Of a stretch of DNA of 64,000 nucleotides, positions 1 to 8,474 are shown one piece after another; the stretch's first letter is position 1, and each line of letters begins with the position of its first letter. The notes under the pieces were generated by a model that was not told the DNA's origin, did no database searches, and saw only the letters and a program-made list of their open reading frames with translations. Origin of the DNA: Ignisphaera aggregans DSM 17230 (GTDB taxonomy: Archaea > Thermoproteota > Thermoprotei_A > Sulfolobales > Ignisphaeraceae); assembly GCA_000145985.1 (NCBI GenBank), contig CP002098.1, positions 186,001-250,000 on the forward strand. Reading direction: 5' to 3'. A program made the position numbers and the translations under genes.

Positions 1-903
1 TGAATACATGTCTAATAACATGTGTATTGCTATCTTGAGATCTCTATAGCTATTTTTATATAGAGCTAGGGTTGTTATAATAGCTGTTTCTATATTGATG
101 TCCCACAGATTTTCTATTGTGTCTAAGCCAAAACCTATCAAGATATTGTTACTAGGAACAGTAACTATAGGTGGTAGACCTCGAGACCTTAGAAAAGCGT
201 CTTTATATGGACATATAACTACTCTTGACTTGTTGCTGTTAAGAATCTCTATTTCCCATGATGTAACCCAGTTTAGATGTAGTAAAACCATGTTTGATGT
301 TAGGAGGGAGTGTTTAGCTAGATATTCTATGGGGAAAACACCTCTCGTTTTCTTGAACCTGAAAACATTATTGAGATCTTCAGATATGGGTATGTAGATA
401 TCAATAGAGTTCTCTTTGCCAAATTCGATAATCTTTACAAAGGTGTTCTCGTCAATCTCTATTGATGGTATATTGATTATAGGTCTATATAGCTCATCCT
501 GTGAGTACACATCAACAGAACTCAGATCACCATAAGTTTTAATTATAGGGCCTGTGGCTATCCTCATGCCGAGTTCTTTAGCTATCTTTGCAACAACCCT
601 ATGGTTCTCTCCCATAAACTGTATTGCACCTACACCATGGGAGAGAAGCAACAGTAATACGATTCTATAATACTCCTCCACATTGTCAATATCCTTAGGT
701 ATGTTTATATGTGTATGTGAACTTGCAAAAGCGGGAAACACTATTGATTTGCTACAATCTATTACTTCATCATCTTTATATTCTTTGCATATACCGAGAC
801 ATACAATCTTATTTCCACTAAAAACAATATCGATATGTTCATATATTTTTATAGGATTGAATGATGTAACTACATATCTGCAATTCTTTAACAATATGTT
901 CAC
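1..903 (-). CDS. Metal-dependent amidohydrolase, 3' end cut by window edge
   Basis: The minus strand is open from a GTG at 903 to the window edge, about 301 codons, with the stop outside. The N-terminus (about 1-55) reads like the beta-rich cap domain of amidohydrolases, ending in a P-A-F-A stretch, followed by the metal motif HTH (His63, His65). Further on are HLNW and CPYKDAFLRSRGLPP, then GFGLDTIENLW, positions where cytosine deaminase, TrzN and SsnA-type enzymes carry later substrate and metal contacts. The substrate cannot be told. It is divergent from the PUA gene (57 bp between starts). The two short plus-strand ORFs here are shadows. The family is fairly sure; the exact start is less so. 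Confidence 0.7.
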   Translation of the reverse strand, partial: MNILLKNCRYVVTSFNPIKIYEHIDIVFSGNKIVCLGICKEYKDDEVIDCSKSIVFPAFASSHTHINIPKDIDNVEEYYRIVLLLLLSHGVGAIQFMGENHRVVAKIAKELGMRIATGPIIKTYGDLSSVDVYSQDELYRPIINIPSIEIDENTFVKIIEFGKENSIDIYIPISEDLNNVFRFKKTRGVFPIEYLAKHSLLTSNMVLLHLNWVTSWEIEILNSNKSRVVICPYKDAFLRSRGLPPIVTVPSNNILIGFGLDTIENLWDINIETAIITTLALYKNSYRDLKIAIHMLLDMYS

Positions 904-960
904 AGTCTCACTAGAACTTATTTTTAATCTAGTTGCACATATAGATTTAGAGGATCTTAA

Positions 961-1503
961 ATGTCTAGCTCTATCAAACTTCAGTATCTATCAAAGAAAT
1001 CCATAAAGGAAATTCTAAATAGTGTTATATCAAGGAAGGAGATTAGCGAGAAATTCATAGAGTTTCTACAGAATGCCGAGGATGTGAAGATGGGATATAC
1101 AGAGGATTTTGAGATATATGTATTCGATGCTATTCCAGCACTATTTAGGGTAAAGGATTTCAAGATATATATCCCAACATTATACGCATTGAACTATTTT
1201 CTAAATACATACAAGATCCATATAGTCCCCTCAGTCGTTGTCGATCATGGTGCTATTGAACCTCTTAAACGTGGAGCAGATGTAATGATGCCAGGAATTA
1301 AGAAAATTAATCAAATGTTCAAAAAAGAAGATATTGTTGGAGTATTAGAACCTCAGGAAAAATATTTCATTGTTGTTGGTATAGCATTAATTGATTCAAA
1401 TAATATTGTTATTGGTGGTAAGGGAAAATGTATTGCTAATATCTCTAGACTCGATGATAAGATATGGAGAGCATCACTACAATTAGCAAAAAGTCTAGGT
1501 TGA
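961..1503 (+). CDS. PUA domain RNA-binding protein (MCT-1/Tma20-like)
   Basis: This 180-residue protein has an N-terminal alpha/beta domain (about 1-85) and a C-terminal PUA domain (about 88-175). The PUA part is seen in VVVDHGAIEPLKRGADVMMP and the following valine/glycine-rich strands ending in GGKGKC. Archaeal proteins of this size and order resemble eukaryotic MCT-1/Tma20, which binds RNA and acts in translation re-initiation or recycling. That role is known for the eukaryotic family and only inferred here. ATG at 961 is the only sensible start. The gene is divergent from the amidohydrolase and stands alone on its strand. Confidence 0.75.
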   Translation: MSSSIKLQYLSKKSIKEILNSVISRKEISEKFIEFLQNAEDVKMGYTEDFEIYVFDAIPALFRVKDFKIYIPTLYALNYFLNTYKIHIVPSVVVDHGAIEPLKRGADVMMPGIKKINQMFKKEDIVGVLEPQEKYFIVVGIALIDSNNIVIGGKGKCIANISRLDDKIWRASLQLAKSLG

Positions 1504-1522
1504 GAAAGACTCTTGTAAACAC

Positions 1523-2080
1523 TTATATACTTTTAATTCTAAATAGAGGCTCAAGATCTTTTCTATATATGGAGATTCCAGCAATATTATCAATAATTTC
1601 TATTCTAAGAATATATTCATACCTCTTAAAATCTACCTCAGCAATACCTATCATCTCAATATAATTTCCAACATATCTCAAGAGAGAAGAACAGGAATCA
1701 ATATAGTTACCTCTCTTCCTACATTTGCCAAGAATCTTAGGTGGATATCTATCAATTCTCTTAGTTAATATAAGTTCTAATGAACAATGTGCTATATCTT
1801 CATAGCTAGCTCTACATACAACATCTATTGGTATTATCCAAAAACCCTTGATACTATGTTGAAGTAGGGCTCTAACTATTGTTAATGAATCTGAAAATTT
1901 CTTATCAGAATATATAATAGAGATACCTCTACCAAATAAAGGTTTGCAACTAAAACCTCTATCAATAAAAATCAGAACATTCATAACATCTTGACATATA
2001 TCACCTTCTAGACCTATCTTCCCTGTAACTATACCAATAATATGCTCAGAACTCTTGACATCGATCATAGATATCTCCAC
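1523..2080 (-). CDS. THUMP domain protein (Tan1-like)
   Basis: A 185-residue protein. The C-terminal two thirds match the THUMP pattern: a central IIPIDVVCRASYEDIAH segment, then ILTKRIDRYPPK, and a final strand pair YEYILRIEIIDNIAGISIYR. The last piece corresponds to the usual 'xYxVxVEVxGxxxgIsI' THUMP ending. Proteins of this size without a catalytic domain resemble Tan1, which helps a partner acetylate cytidine 12 of serine and leucine tRNAs. It lies just upstream of a tRNA-Leu gene on the opposite strand, which is suggestive but may be chance. The domain call rests on pattern recognition. Confidence 0.6.
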   Translation of the reverse strand: MEISMIDVKSSEHIIGIVTGKIGLEGDICQDVMNVLIFIDRGFSCKPLFGRGISIIYSDKKFSDSLTIVRALLQHSIKGFWIIPIDVVCRASYEDIAHCSLELILTKRIDRYPPKILGKCRKRGNYIDSCSSLLRYVGNYIEMIGIAEVDFKRYEYILRIEIIDNIAGISIYRKDLEPLFRIKSI

Positions 2081-2120
2081 GCTCGTACTTCATCACAGCA
2101 ATAAAAATATAACCTGAGAA

Positions 2121-2133
2121 ACCTTATAATCTC
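2121..2133 (+). promoter_or_regulatory. Probable TATA box of the tRNA-Leu gene
   Basis: The stretch reads ACCTTATAATCTC, a good archaeal TATA element with a purine-rich lead-in (GAGAAACC). It ends about 38 bases before the mature tRNA 5' end, leaving room for a short 5' leader to be removed by RNase P. The call is based on sequence appearance and position only. Confidence 0.5.
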
Positions 2134-2169
2134 AAATACAGTAACAACTAAATAAGATTTGAGGATCAA

Positions 2170-2255
<86 letters not shown>

Positions 2256-2380
2256 TTAATCATTCTTATATTTCATTTAAGCTAATTATTGATGAGCTGA
2301 TAAATATTGCTTATGGTGTACAGTTCCTTTTCATTAATGCTTAAAGGCTAGTCTGCTTTGTTTTTAAATAGGTATAAACA

Positions 2381-3490
2381 ATGAATTTCTTTGTTAAAAA
2401 TGGTGAAATATACAAATTAGATGGAGCTACTGGAAAACCCAAGATTATATATTTATTTGGTGTTAATTGGTTTGGTTTTGAGACGAGGGACTATGTTGTT
2501 CATGGTTTGTGGGCTAGGAATTGGGTTGATATGTTGCAGCAGATTAAGAGTCTTGGGTTTAATGCTATTAGATTGCCTTTCTGTACATATTCTGTTCAGG
2601 AAGGTACAATGCCAAATAGTAATGCGATTAACTATAACATTAATCCAGATCTTCAAGGTCTTACATCTATAGAGATTATGGAGAAGATTGTTGCGAAGGC
2701 TAATGAACTTGGTATATATATATTGCTTGATTATCATAGGCTTGGCTGCGATCAGATAGAGCCTCTGTGGTATTCTGATCAAGTGAGTGAACAGCAGTTT
2801 ATAGATACATGGGTAAGTGTTGCAAAGAGATTTGCAAAATATCCAAATGTTATAGGTGCAGATATTAGAAATGAGCCATGGGGAGCCACATGGGGTACAG
2901 ATGACCCAGCAACAGATTGGAGACTAGCAGTAGAGAAAGTAGCTCCAAAGATTCTTGAGGTAGCTCCACACTGGCTAATATTTGTAGAGGGGACATATAA
3001 AACAAGACCAGATATAGATGAAAGGAGTTGGTATCCATATTATTCATATTATGTATTTTGGGGAGAAAATCTTAGGGCTGTTAGATACTACCCAGTTAGA
3101 CTGCCATATGAGAAAATAGTGTATTCACCACATACATATGGGCCAGATGTATTTCGTCAACCATATTTTGATGACCCTATATTTCCAGAGAATATGCGTA
3201 GCATATGGATGGAGCGATTCGGCTATGTAAAAACTGAATTGGGATACGCATTAGTAGTAGGAGAATTTGGTGGAAGGTATGGCCATGGTGGAGATCCAAG
3301 GGATATTATATGGCAAATAAAATTTGTTGATTGGTTGATAGAGAATAGGATATGTAACTTCTTCTACTGGAGCTGGAATGCAAATAGTGGCGATACAGGT
3401 GGTATTCTAAAGGATGACTGGACAAATATCTGGGAAGATAAATACCAAAACCTGAAGCGGCTTATGGACTATTGTAGTTCAATTAATTAG
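2381..3490 (+). CDS. Glycoside hydrolase family 5 (cellulase/mannanase-type)
   Basis: A 369-residue single-domain GH5 TIM barrel that hydrolyses beta-glycosidic bonds with retention. GVNWFGFET (27-35) and IRLPFC mark the first strands, and LLDYHR holds the conserved His. The family signature IGADIRNEPWG contains the acid/base Glu165, and VVGEFGG contains the nucleophile Glu295. The late tryptophan-rich FFYWSWNANSGDTGG is also typical. There is no signal peptide, transmembrane segment or carbohydrate-binding module, so an intracellular enzyme acting on imported oligosaccharides, or export by another route, is likely. A T-rich TATA-like element lies at about 2358-2370. Exact substrate (cellulose, mannan, other) is unknown. 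Confidence 0.85.
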   Translation: MNFFVKNGEIYKLDGATGKPKIIYLFGVNWFGFETRDYVVHGLWARNWVDMLQQIKSLGFNAIRLPFCTYSVQEGTMPNSNAINYNINPDLQGLTSIEIMEKIVAKANELGIYILLDYHRLGCDQIEPLWYSDQVSEQQFIDTWVSVAKRFAKYPNVIGADIRNEPWGATWGTDDPATDWRLAVEKVAPKILEVAPHWLIFVEGTYKTRPDIDERSWYPYYSYYVFWGENLRAVRYYPVRLPYEKIVYSPHTYGPDVFRQPYFDDPIFPENMRSIWMERFGYVKTELGYALVVGEFGGRYGHGGDPRDIIWQIKFVDWLIENRICNFFYWSWNANSGDTGGILKDDWTNIWEDKYQNLKRLMDYCSSIN

Positions 3491-3628
3491 GATAGTTTTA
3501 CTAATTTCATAACCTTATCTATGGCTATTCTATAAAAATACTTTAGCTTAGAAACACATATATTTATATTTAGAGTATTAAAATATGTGATGTATTGTGT
3601 ATTTGTATAAAATGTTCTGGGTCATTGA

Positions 3629-4570
3629 TTGATATGGTGTTTAAACTTGTATGGTATTGTACACAGTTTGAGAAAGGCATACAAGACTATGGTGATAATA
3701 GTTATACTTTCGGTAGTTGGTACTGTAACAGAGCTTGTATTTGCATATCTATCTTCTTCCATGATTCTCTACACAGATACTGTGCATTGGATTATCGATA
3801 CAGCATTAGAGATATTTCTACTATTCTCATTATATTTTGCTGCTCGAATGTATAGAAGATTTTCTTGGGGAGCACTATATCTAGAATCAATATCTATGTT
3901 TATACTTGTCTTAGTTATATTCATTGTTTATGGATATCTATTTATTGATTACATCCATTCATTCGTATTAACAACATCAAATAGTATAAAAGCATCAACT
4001 TCTAATCCATACCTTTCATTGGTAACAATATTTGGTGGTGTTTTGACACTAACATCCCTATATATTCAGCAAAGAACATATAAAACTCTTAAGTTAGAGA
4101 TACTAAAAATGGATTATAGACATGCTATTCTAGATACAATATCTTCAGTAATAGCTACACTAGGTTTATATTTAACCTCCATCACAAATAATGTTATTAT
4201 TGAGTTTATAACTATGATCTTTATAATGTTTTTTATATTTCACAGTCTCGCAAGCTATTTTAGAGATTCAATTCTTTCACTAATAGGTATGAATGTTGAT
4301 CCTGAGCTTAAATATAAGTTATATAAAAGTATTAGTTCCATTGATTACATCAGTATAAAGGATATAAATATAAGGAGAATAGGATCATTCTATGTTGTTA
4401 GGATTATAGTACTGATAGACCCTAATACCACAATAGCTGAAGCGCATAGACTAAGAAATAGGATTATAAATCTATGTAGAGAGCAATCTGAGTTAATATA
4501 TCATGTAGATGTAATCTTTTATCCCAGGAAAAAATCTAAAAGGATTAAAAGACTAGATAAAGCGAGATAA
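3629..4570 (+). CDS. Cation diffusion facilitator (CDF) family metal transporter
   Basis: A 313-residue membrane protein with about six transmembrane segments (roughly 21-44, 55-73, 88-106, 128-146, 168-186, 190-208) and a C-terminal cytoplasmic domain (about 222-300) of the CDF type. Metal-site motifs are visible: D50/H53xxxD57 in TM2 and H165xxxD169 in TM5. CDF proteins export divalent metals (Zn, Co, Ni, Fe, Mn) in exchange for protons. The adjacent downstream NikR-like regulator suggests nickel or cobalt, by inference only. Start could be ATG 3629 or the in-frame ATG at 3689, 20 residues in. Confidence 0.8.
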   Translation: MIWCLNLYGIVHSLRKAYKTMVIIVILSVVGTVTELVFAYLSSSMILYTDTVHWIIDTALEIFLLFSLYFAARMYRRFSWGALYLESISMFILVLVIFIVYGYLFIDYIHSFVLTTSNSIKASTSNPYLSLVTIFGGVLTLTSLYIQQRTYKTLKLEILKMDYRHAILDTISSVIATLGLYLTSITNNVIIEFITMIFIMFFIFHSLASYFRDSILSLIGMNVDPELKYKLYKSISSIDYISIKDINIRRIGSFYVVRIIVLIDPNTTIAEAHRLRNRIINLCREQSELIYHVDVIFYPRKKSKRIKRLDKAR

Positions 4571-4616
4571 AATATAGATATCTTGTCTATGTATAAAATG
4601 TATTAGGGTAAAATAT

Positions 4617-5027
4617 ATGGAAAGAAGAGGGATAAAATTTGGCGTATATATTCCAGAGGATATTGCTATGGAGTTAGAGGATATAATGAAGAGTATGGGT
4701 ATAGATAATAAGTCTAAGGTTATTCAAGAAGCTTTAAGAGTATTTGTACTAGAGAATAAATGGTATTTTACAAAGAGTGTAGCCGGTTCTATAGCAATAC
4801 TATACAATCATGATGTAGATGAGGTAGATGAAAAATTAACAGATATTCAGCATGAGTATATTGATATAATAAAGGCATCAATGCACGTACACTTAGATGA
4901 AAAGAAATGTATGTTATTAATAGCTGTAAAGGGTGAAAGCTCTAAAATAAAAGAACTGATCGGAAAACTTCATACCATTCGAGGAGTTCTTCTCATAAGA
5001 CATGTACTTCTATCATTAGAAGATTGA
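4617..5027 (+). CDS. nikR: NikR-like nickel-responsive transcriptional regulator
   Basis: A 136-residue protein with an N-terminal ribbon-helix-helix DNA-binding domain (about 5-48) and a C-terminal ACT-like regulatory domain (about 52-134). The four square-planar nickel ligands of NikR are all in place: His79, the HVH pair His90 and His92, and Cys98 (motif SMHVHLDEKKC). NikR binds nickel as a tetramer and represses metal-uptake genes in known cases. Here it sits 46 bp downstream of a CDF exporter in the same direction, so it may control that gene or sites elsewhere. ATG 4617 fits the RHH start. Confidence 0.85.
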   Translation: MERRGIKFGVYIPEDIAMELEDIMKSMGIDNKSKVIQEALRVFVLENKWYFTKSVAGSIAILYNHDVDEVDEKLTDIQHEYIDIIKASMHVHLDEKKCMLLIAVKGESSKIKELIGKLHTIRGVLLIRHVLLSLED

Positions 5028-5144
5028 ACACAATATATTTTTATATCGTAATTATAGTCATCTATTCTATTTTGCCATGTGACAAAGAATTAAACGTAAC
5101 ATTTTTAATTCTGATCATTGAATGGTTAAAAAAAGGTGTAAAAA

Positions 5145-5543
5145 TTGTCATATAGGAGAGCAGTATTAACATTCATAATAGTGATAATAGTAATGACCTT
5201 GATAAACTATTCAGAGGCTACAATCCATTACAATATCTTGGGGCAGGAGATAGCTGGGTCTACAAATACAACAAATTATAATACAACAGTAAGCACCATA
5301 ACTATAATTTCAACAGTATACACCACTATTACAACTACTATAGGTATCTATCACACTATAACTCATACCACTATACTCACGTTAGACCGAGGAGTAATGC
5401 CAGAGATAGTAATATTCATAGTTATGATATGTACTATCATAGCTCTTATCATAGGATATATAATAGGTTTGAAGATACGTAAGGAGGAACATGAGAAGCC
5501 TAGAGAAGAGGTTGGTAAGAAGGTCATAGCTAAGCGGAGATAA
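5145..5543 (+). CDS. Small Thr-rich extracellular protein with C-terminal anchor
   Basis: I do not recognise this family. The 132-residue protein starts at TTG 5145, with GGTG at 5135-5138 acting as the likely ribosome binding site. Residues 8-20 form a signal-peptide-like hydrophobic stretch. Residues 39-80 are very rich in Thr, with several N-x-S/T sites. A transmembrane helix follows at about 87-109, then a basic cytoplasmic tail (110-132). The design is that of a short glycosylated surface stalk. It stands alone between NikR and the convergent YkgJ-like gene. Confidence 0.6.
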   Translation: MSYRRAVLTFIIVIIVMTLINYSEATIHYNILGQEIAGSTNTTNYNTTVSTITIISTVYTTITTTIGIYHTITHTTILTLDRGVMPEIVIFIVMICTIIALIIGYIIGLKIRKEEHEKPREEVGKKVIAKRR

Positions 5544-5549
5544 TAGAGC

Positions 5550-6149
5550 TTAAGTTATAAAGTATTGGAGTAATTCCATAGGACTAGGATATCTATTATG
5601 TTGTTCCCTAAAGTTTTTAATAATACTATATATGATACTCCAAGTTTTCTTCGCTGCTAAGCAATAAGATGGGATTTTGGGAACCACTATAGAAATTTCT
5701 TCTGAGCTTCTTAGTATCTCTATTTGTTCTTCCTCTGTAGCAAAAGGATATGAAAGACATGCATATGGCTTATACTTATGAACACTACATCTCCAACCAT
5801 CTTGAAATGGACAGGGTCTACGTAGATAACAATCTCCATGACATATTAAAGCTCTGTATAGATTCTCCTTATCTATTATTGTTAATAGATCATCTATATC
5901 AAATGAATACAACGGTATTAAAGCTCCATATTTACAACAAATTCCTCCACAAAGTTCGCATTCTTTCGATGTATCTACTGAGACATTCATGATAATTTGA
6001 TATGTTAATAGGTAAAGAGCTTTAGTAACAATTGCATTATTGCTAAATTGAGAAAAGTAGTCAAAAACATTAATAATACTTTGTAAATCTCCTCTAAGAG
6101 CATTTTTGATTATTCTATGAATCTCATCTATTTTCTCCATGGACTTCAC
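5550..6149 (-). CDS. YkgJ/UPF0153-type cysteine-cluster protein
   Basis: A 199-residue protein with the YkgJ cysteine pattern: Cys64, Cys67 and the pair Cys71-Cys72 (CELCGGICC), followed by Cys103, Cys107, Cys113, Cys121 and Cys131 (in PCPF, WRCSVHKYKPYAC). The family is thought to bind a zinc or iron-sulfur centre and its function is unknown. An N-terminal helical extension of about 60 residues precedes the cluster. The long frame opens at GTG 6149, but ATG 6140 is an equally good start. Confidence 0.75.
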   Translation of the reverse strand: MKSMEKIDEIHRIIKNALRGDLQSIINVFDYFSQFSNNAIVTKALYLLTYQIIMNVSVDTSKECELCGGICCKYGALIPLYSFDIDDLLTIIDKENLYRALICHGDCYLRRPCPFQDGWRCSVHKYKPYACLSYPFATEEEQIEILRSSEEISIVVPKIPSYCLAAKKTWSIIYSIIKNFREQHNRYPSPMELLQYFIT

Positions 6150-6254
6150 ACTATATAATTAGCATATCAGGATATTAATTGTGGACATGAAGGTTTTAAA
6201 ATGTTGATATAATTTGTATGTATATTTAATAATTGAATGAGTATTCTAGAGATA

Positions 6255-6869
6255 TTATGCAATTCTTATACATGTTTTCAAAATCTCTAGAATTTGTCTA
6301 TTGTGTATATCGAGTAATGAAGCAAATAATGCTGAGGCTAATGCCGAAGAAATTTTCCCTGCAAGGCTTTGATCAATACTATCTGCCTTGCTTATGAGGA
6401 AAAGCAATAATGATGAATACTTTATCAATAATGTTGATGTATTTATATATGTTTCATCAATCATTTTCTGGATATTGGCGCATTCATAAACATGTTCATT
6501 TAGTCTTTGAGTAATATTACGTAGTTCAATTATTCTATTAATCATATTTGTTAGTGTAGAAATCAATATAGCATCATATTTTAAGCCGTTCAATTGATTT
6601 ATTCTATTGATCATACCACTATATTCTGATAGAAGATTAGCTATGATATTTCTACACAAATTAATATCATTGAATATTTTCATTTCTATTCTACACTGAG
6701 ATACTAATGCTGATATCTTGGTAAAGGAATCTAAGAGATATGTTATATCCTCCATAGATGTGCAGCATTTATGAGAAATACATATCCTAGGATTCTCAGA
6801 GTGAGCCTTTGGGGTCTTCATCCCTGTATCACACAGTCTTAGGCTGCCCACATCATCATCGACTAGCAC
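6255..6869 (-). CDS. Hypothetical protein, mostly alpha-helical
   Basis: No family recognised. The 204-residue frame has a polar, cysteine-containing N-terminus (about 1-38, with HKCC) followed by long amphipathic helices rich in Ile, Leu and Asn. There is no transmembrane run except a weak LLLFLISKA stretch. An internal ATG at residue 39 (MEDITYLLDSF) would remove the odd N-terminus, so the true start is uncertain. Codon use resembles its neighbours. It could be a lineage-specific protein. Confidence 0.5.
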   Translation of the reverse strand: MLVDDDVGSLRLCDTGMKTPKAHSENPRICISHKCCTSMEDITYLLDSFTKISALVSQCRIEMKIFNDINLCRNIIANLLSEYSGMINRINQLNGLKYDAILISTLTNMINRIIELRNITQRLNEHVYECANIQKMIDETYINTSTLLIKYSSLLLFLISKADSIDQSLAGKISSALASALFASLLDIHNRQILEILKTCIRIA

Positions 6870-7170
6870 AAATCTTAAAGTGTTATATAGATAAAATATT
6901 TTTAATATTTCTATATTTCTACGTCATCTCTCTGATGCATTAAGTTGTACAAGTGTTTAAGTCTGTATCATCATAGTTTCAAACAGTATTGACTATATCT
7001 CTAGAGGTCTTAGCCATATAAACGTATTTAGATCTTGAAATTGCTATATTCATAACTCTTCTTTGGATAGGGGTGCTATAATAAGAAAAATCTATGAGTT
7101 TTCATCTACAATTTGAGATAGGATTTTTGTGGTGAATGATAACTAATGCCTAAGTATTATATACTTTCTT
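6870..7170. other. 301-bp gap with a possible helicase remnant
   Basis: No intact gene fits. The only structure I see is on the minus strand at 7101-6979: a 40-codon open piece bounded by stops that contains QRRVMNIAISRSKYV. This looks like the C-terminal motif VI of superfamily 1 helicases (consensus RR-x-N-V-A-x-S/T-R-A-K). It may be the relic of a lost helicase gene, but it is short and could be chance. The rest is AT-rich and unremarkable. Confidence 0.3.
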
Positions 7171-7815
7171 TTATTTCTTCATATAGCTAAGCAACGTCTT
7201 TGGCTTTGCAGTCATGTCTTGGGGGTTCGTGGACATTTTATCGATGCATTCCTTTACAATTTTAAGATCTTGTATGAGTAAGTTCTTGAGATTGGGATTG
7301 TATAGTCCTGCAGCTGGATGTATTGTTGGTATTACATAGACTGTAAGATCAAAAATCTTCATATTATAGACCCTTCCTCTCATCTTCATTATTCCTTCCC
7401 ATCTCTCTTTACCCATGAAGAAAATAGTTTTTCCAGCAATATTTCCAAGGGTTACAATTATCTTAGGTTTTATGAGCCTTATCTGGGTTTCTAAATATAT
7501 GCCACACTTCTCAATTTCTTCATCACTTGGCTCTCTATTATTTGGAGGTCTGCATTTTACAACATTTGTAATATATACGCTATCCCTAGAAATACCCAGA
7601 TTCTCCATAATCATAGTCAAAAGTTTTCCAGCAGCACCTACAAATGGTCTACCCATCTCATCCTCTGTAGCACCCGGTGCTTCACCTATAAACATAACAA
7701 ATGCATCCTTAGGGCCTTCGCCAGGTACAGCGTTTTTCCTATTTCTATATAGTTGGCATCTTGTACAGTTTCTAATAGCATTCTCTAGTTCCTGCCATGA
7801 ATAATCTAAAGACAT
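7171..7815 (-). CDS. udg: Type IV uracil-DNA glycosylase (4Fe-4S)
   Basis: This enzyme removes uracil from DNA after cytosine deamination, a heavy load at high temperature. Counting from the upstream GTG at 7824, Cys20, Cys23, Cys91 and Cys107 are the four [4Fe-4S] ligands (CTRC, VVKCRPP, EKCGIY). GEAPGATEDEMGRPFVG is the uracil-pocket motif, and the late TIHPAAGLYNP carries the second active-site motif. I prefer ATG 7815 (MSLDYSWQELE) as the start. Length is normal for the family. It is monocistronic. Confidence 0.92.
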   Translation of the reverse strand: MSLDYSWQELENAIRNCTRCQLYRNRKNAVPGEGPKDAFVMFIGEAPGATEDEMGRPFVGAAGKLLTMIMENLGISRDSVYITNVVKCRPPNNREPSDEEIEKCGIYLETQIRLIKPKIIVTLGNIAGKTIFFMGKERWEGIMKMRGRVYNMKIFDLTVYVIPTIHPAAGLYNPNLKNLLIQDLKIVKECIDKMSTNPQDMTAKPKTLLSYMKK

Positions 7816-7824
7816 TATCTTCAC

Positions 7825-8173
7825 AACCTAAAACATATGTCTAAAATAAGAAACATAGATGTTACAGTATTTATATCTAACCGCTTTAAATATCTTCAGA
7901 TATACAAACAATTCATAGAGCTTCCAATCTTAAACAACCTTATTCAAGTTTCGCAGAGCTCTATTGAGATAGATACTACATATCTTCTATTTGACGGTCT
8001 CTCATATCCTCATACAGATATTGATTGTACGAAATATTCAGAGGTATTTCAATTAAATCTTTATAAATGTTTACAATTAATCTGTCTACATTTCAATACC
8101 ATAGAATAGACGAAATATGTATTAGCTTAAAAGAGCTTATTATCCCTATGCTATAGATATATCTTATGCTATA
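7825..8173. other. 349-bp gap with one doubtful small ORF
   Basis: A plus-strand frame of 90 codons (7837-8109) begins only about 20 bases from the udg start and must overlap the udg promoter. Its product has no recognisable motif, and its amino acid make-up (many Tyr, Cys, Ile, Asn) looks like random AT-rich sequence. A minus-strand frame at 8356-8093 is antisense to the next gene. I call neither a gene. Nothing else stands out. Confidence 0.35.
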
Positions 8174-8188
8174 GTGGGGCGCAGATCT

Positions 8189-8395
8189 ATGGGGCTTAAA
8201 CATGGTAAGTATGTATATGTTAAGAGAAGTGATGGTTACTATATTAAGGTAAGGGTTTTGAAGAGTAGGGGAGATGAAGATCAAGATAAATATATAGTTA
8301 TAGGGCCTAAGACACATAAAGTACCTCCAACTGCAACTATAATTAGAGAAGAGCAATTGCCTGAGAAGATAAGGGAAAAACTTTATGCTATATAA
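8189..8395 (+). CDS. Small conserved-looking basic protein, unknown function
   Basis: A 68-residue protein beginning at ATG 8189 (MGLKHGKYVYVKRSDGYYIK); an in-frame GTG at 8174 would add five residues. It is predicted to be beta-rich at the N-terminus, with a helix at the end (EEQLPEKIREKLYAI). The good coding character, basic pI and tidy strand pattern make it likely real. I think similar short proteins of unknown function occur in other Crenarchaeota, but I cannot name the family with certainty. A candidate C/D box RNA follows at once. Confidence 0.65.
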   Translation: MGLKHGKYVYVKRSDGYYIKVRVLKSRGDEDQDKYIVIGPKTHKVPPTATIIREEQLPEKIREKLYAI

Positions 8396-8407
8396 TGAGT
8401 GAAATGT

Positions 8408-8464
8408 TGGGATGATGTTGTCGACGTATGTGGAGTGGTGACGAAGGGTCGATATTCTGACCTT
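8408..8464 (+). ncRNA. Candidate C/D box guide sRNA (imperfect boxes)
   Basis: In the 79-bp gap between two genes there is a locally GC-richer stretch with ATGATGT (8412-8418, one mismatch to box C RUGAUGA), GTGACGA (8438-8444, one mismatch, as C') and CTGA (8457-8460, box D). The C' to D spacer is 12 bases, the usual guide length in archaea, and total length is near 55. No clear D' box is seen. The complement of the D guide, AATATCGACCC, looks like rRNA, but I cannot place it. Confidence 0.45.
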
Positions 8465-8474
8465 CCTTATGGCA

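Noticed and set aside
95-1006. Two plus-strand ORFs of 100 and 107 codons
   Set aside because: They are antisense to a convincing amidohydrolase frame open from 903 to the edge and have no motifs.
7837-8109. A 90-codon plus-strand ORF
   Set aside because: It would overlap the udg promoter, has random-looking composition and no recognisable motif.
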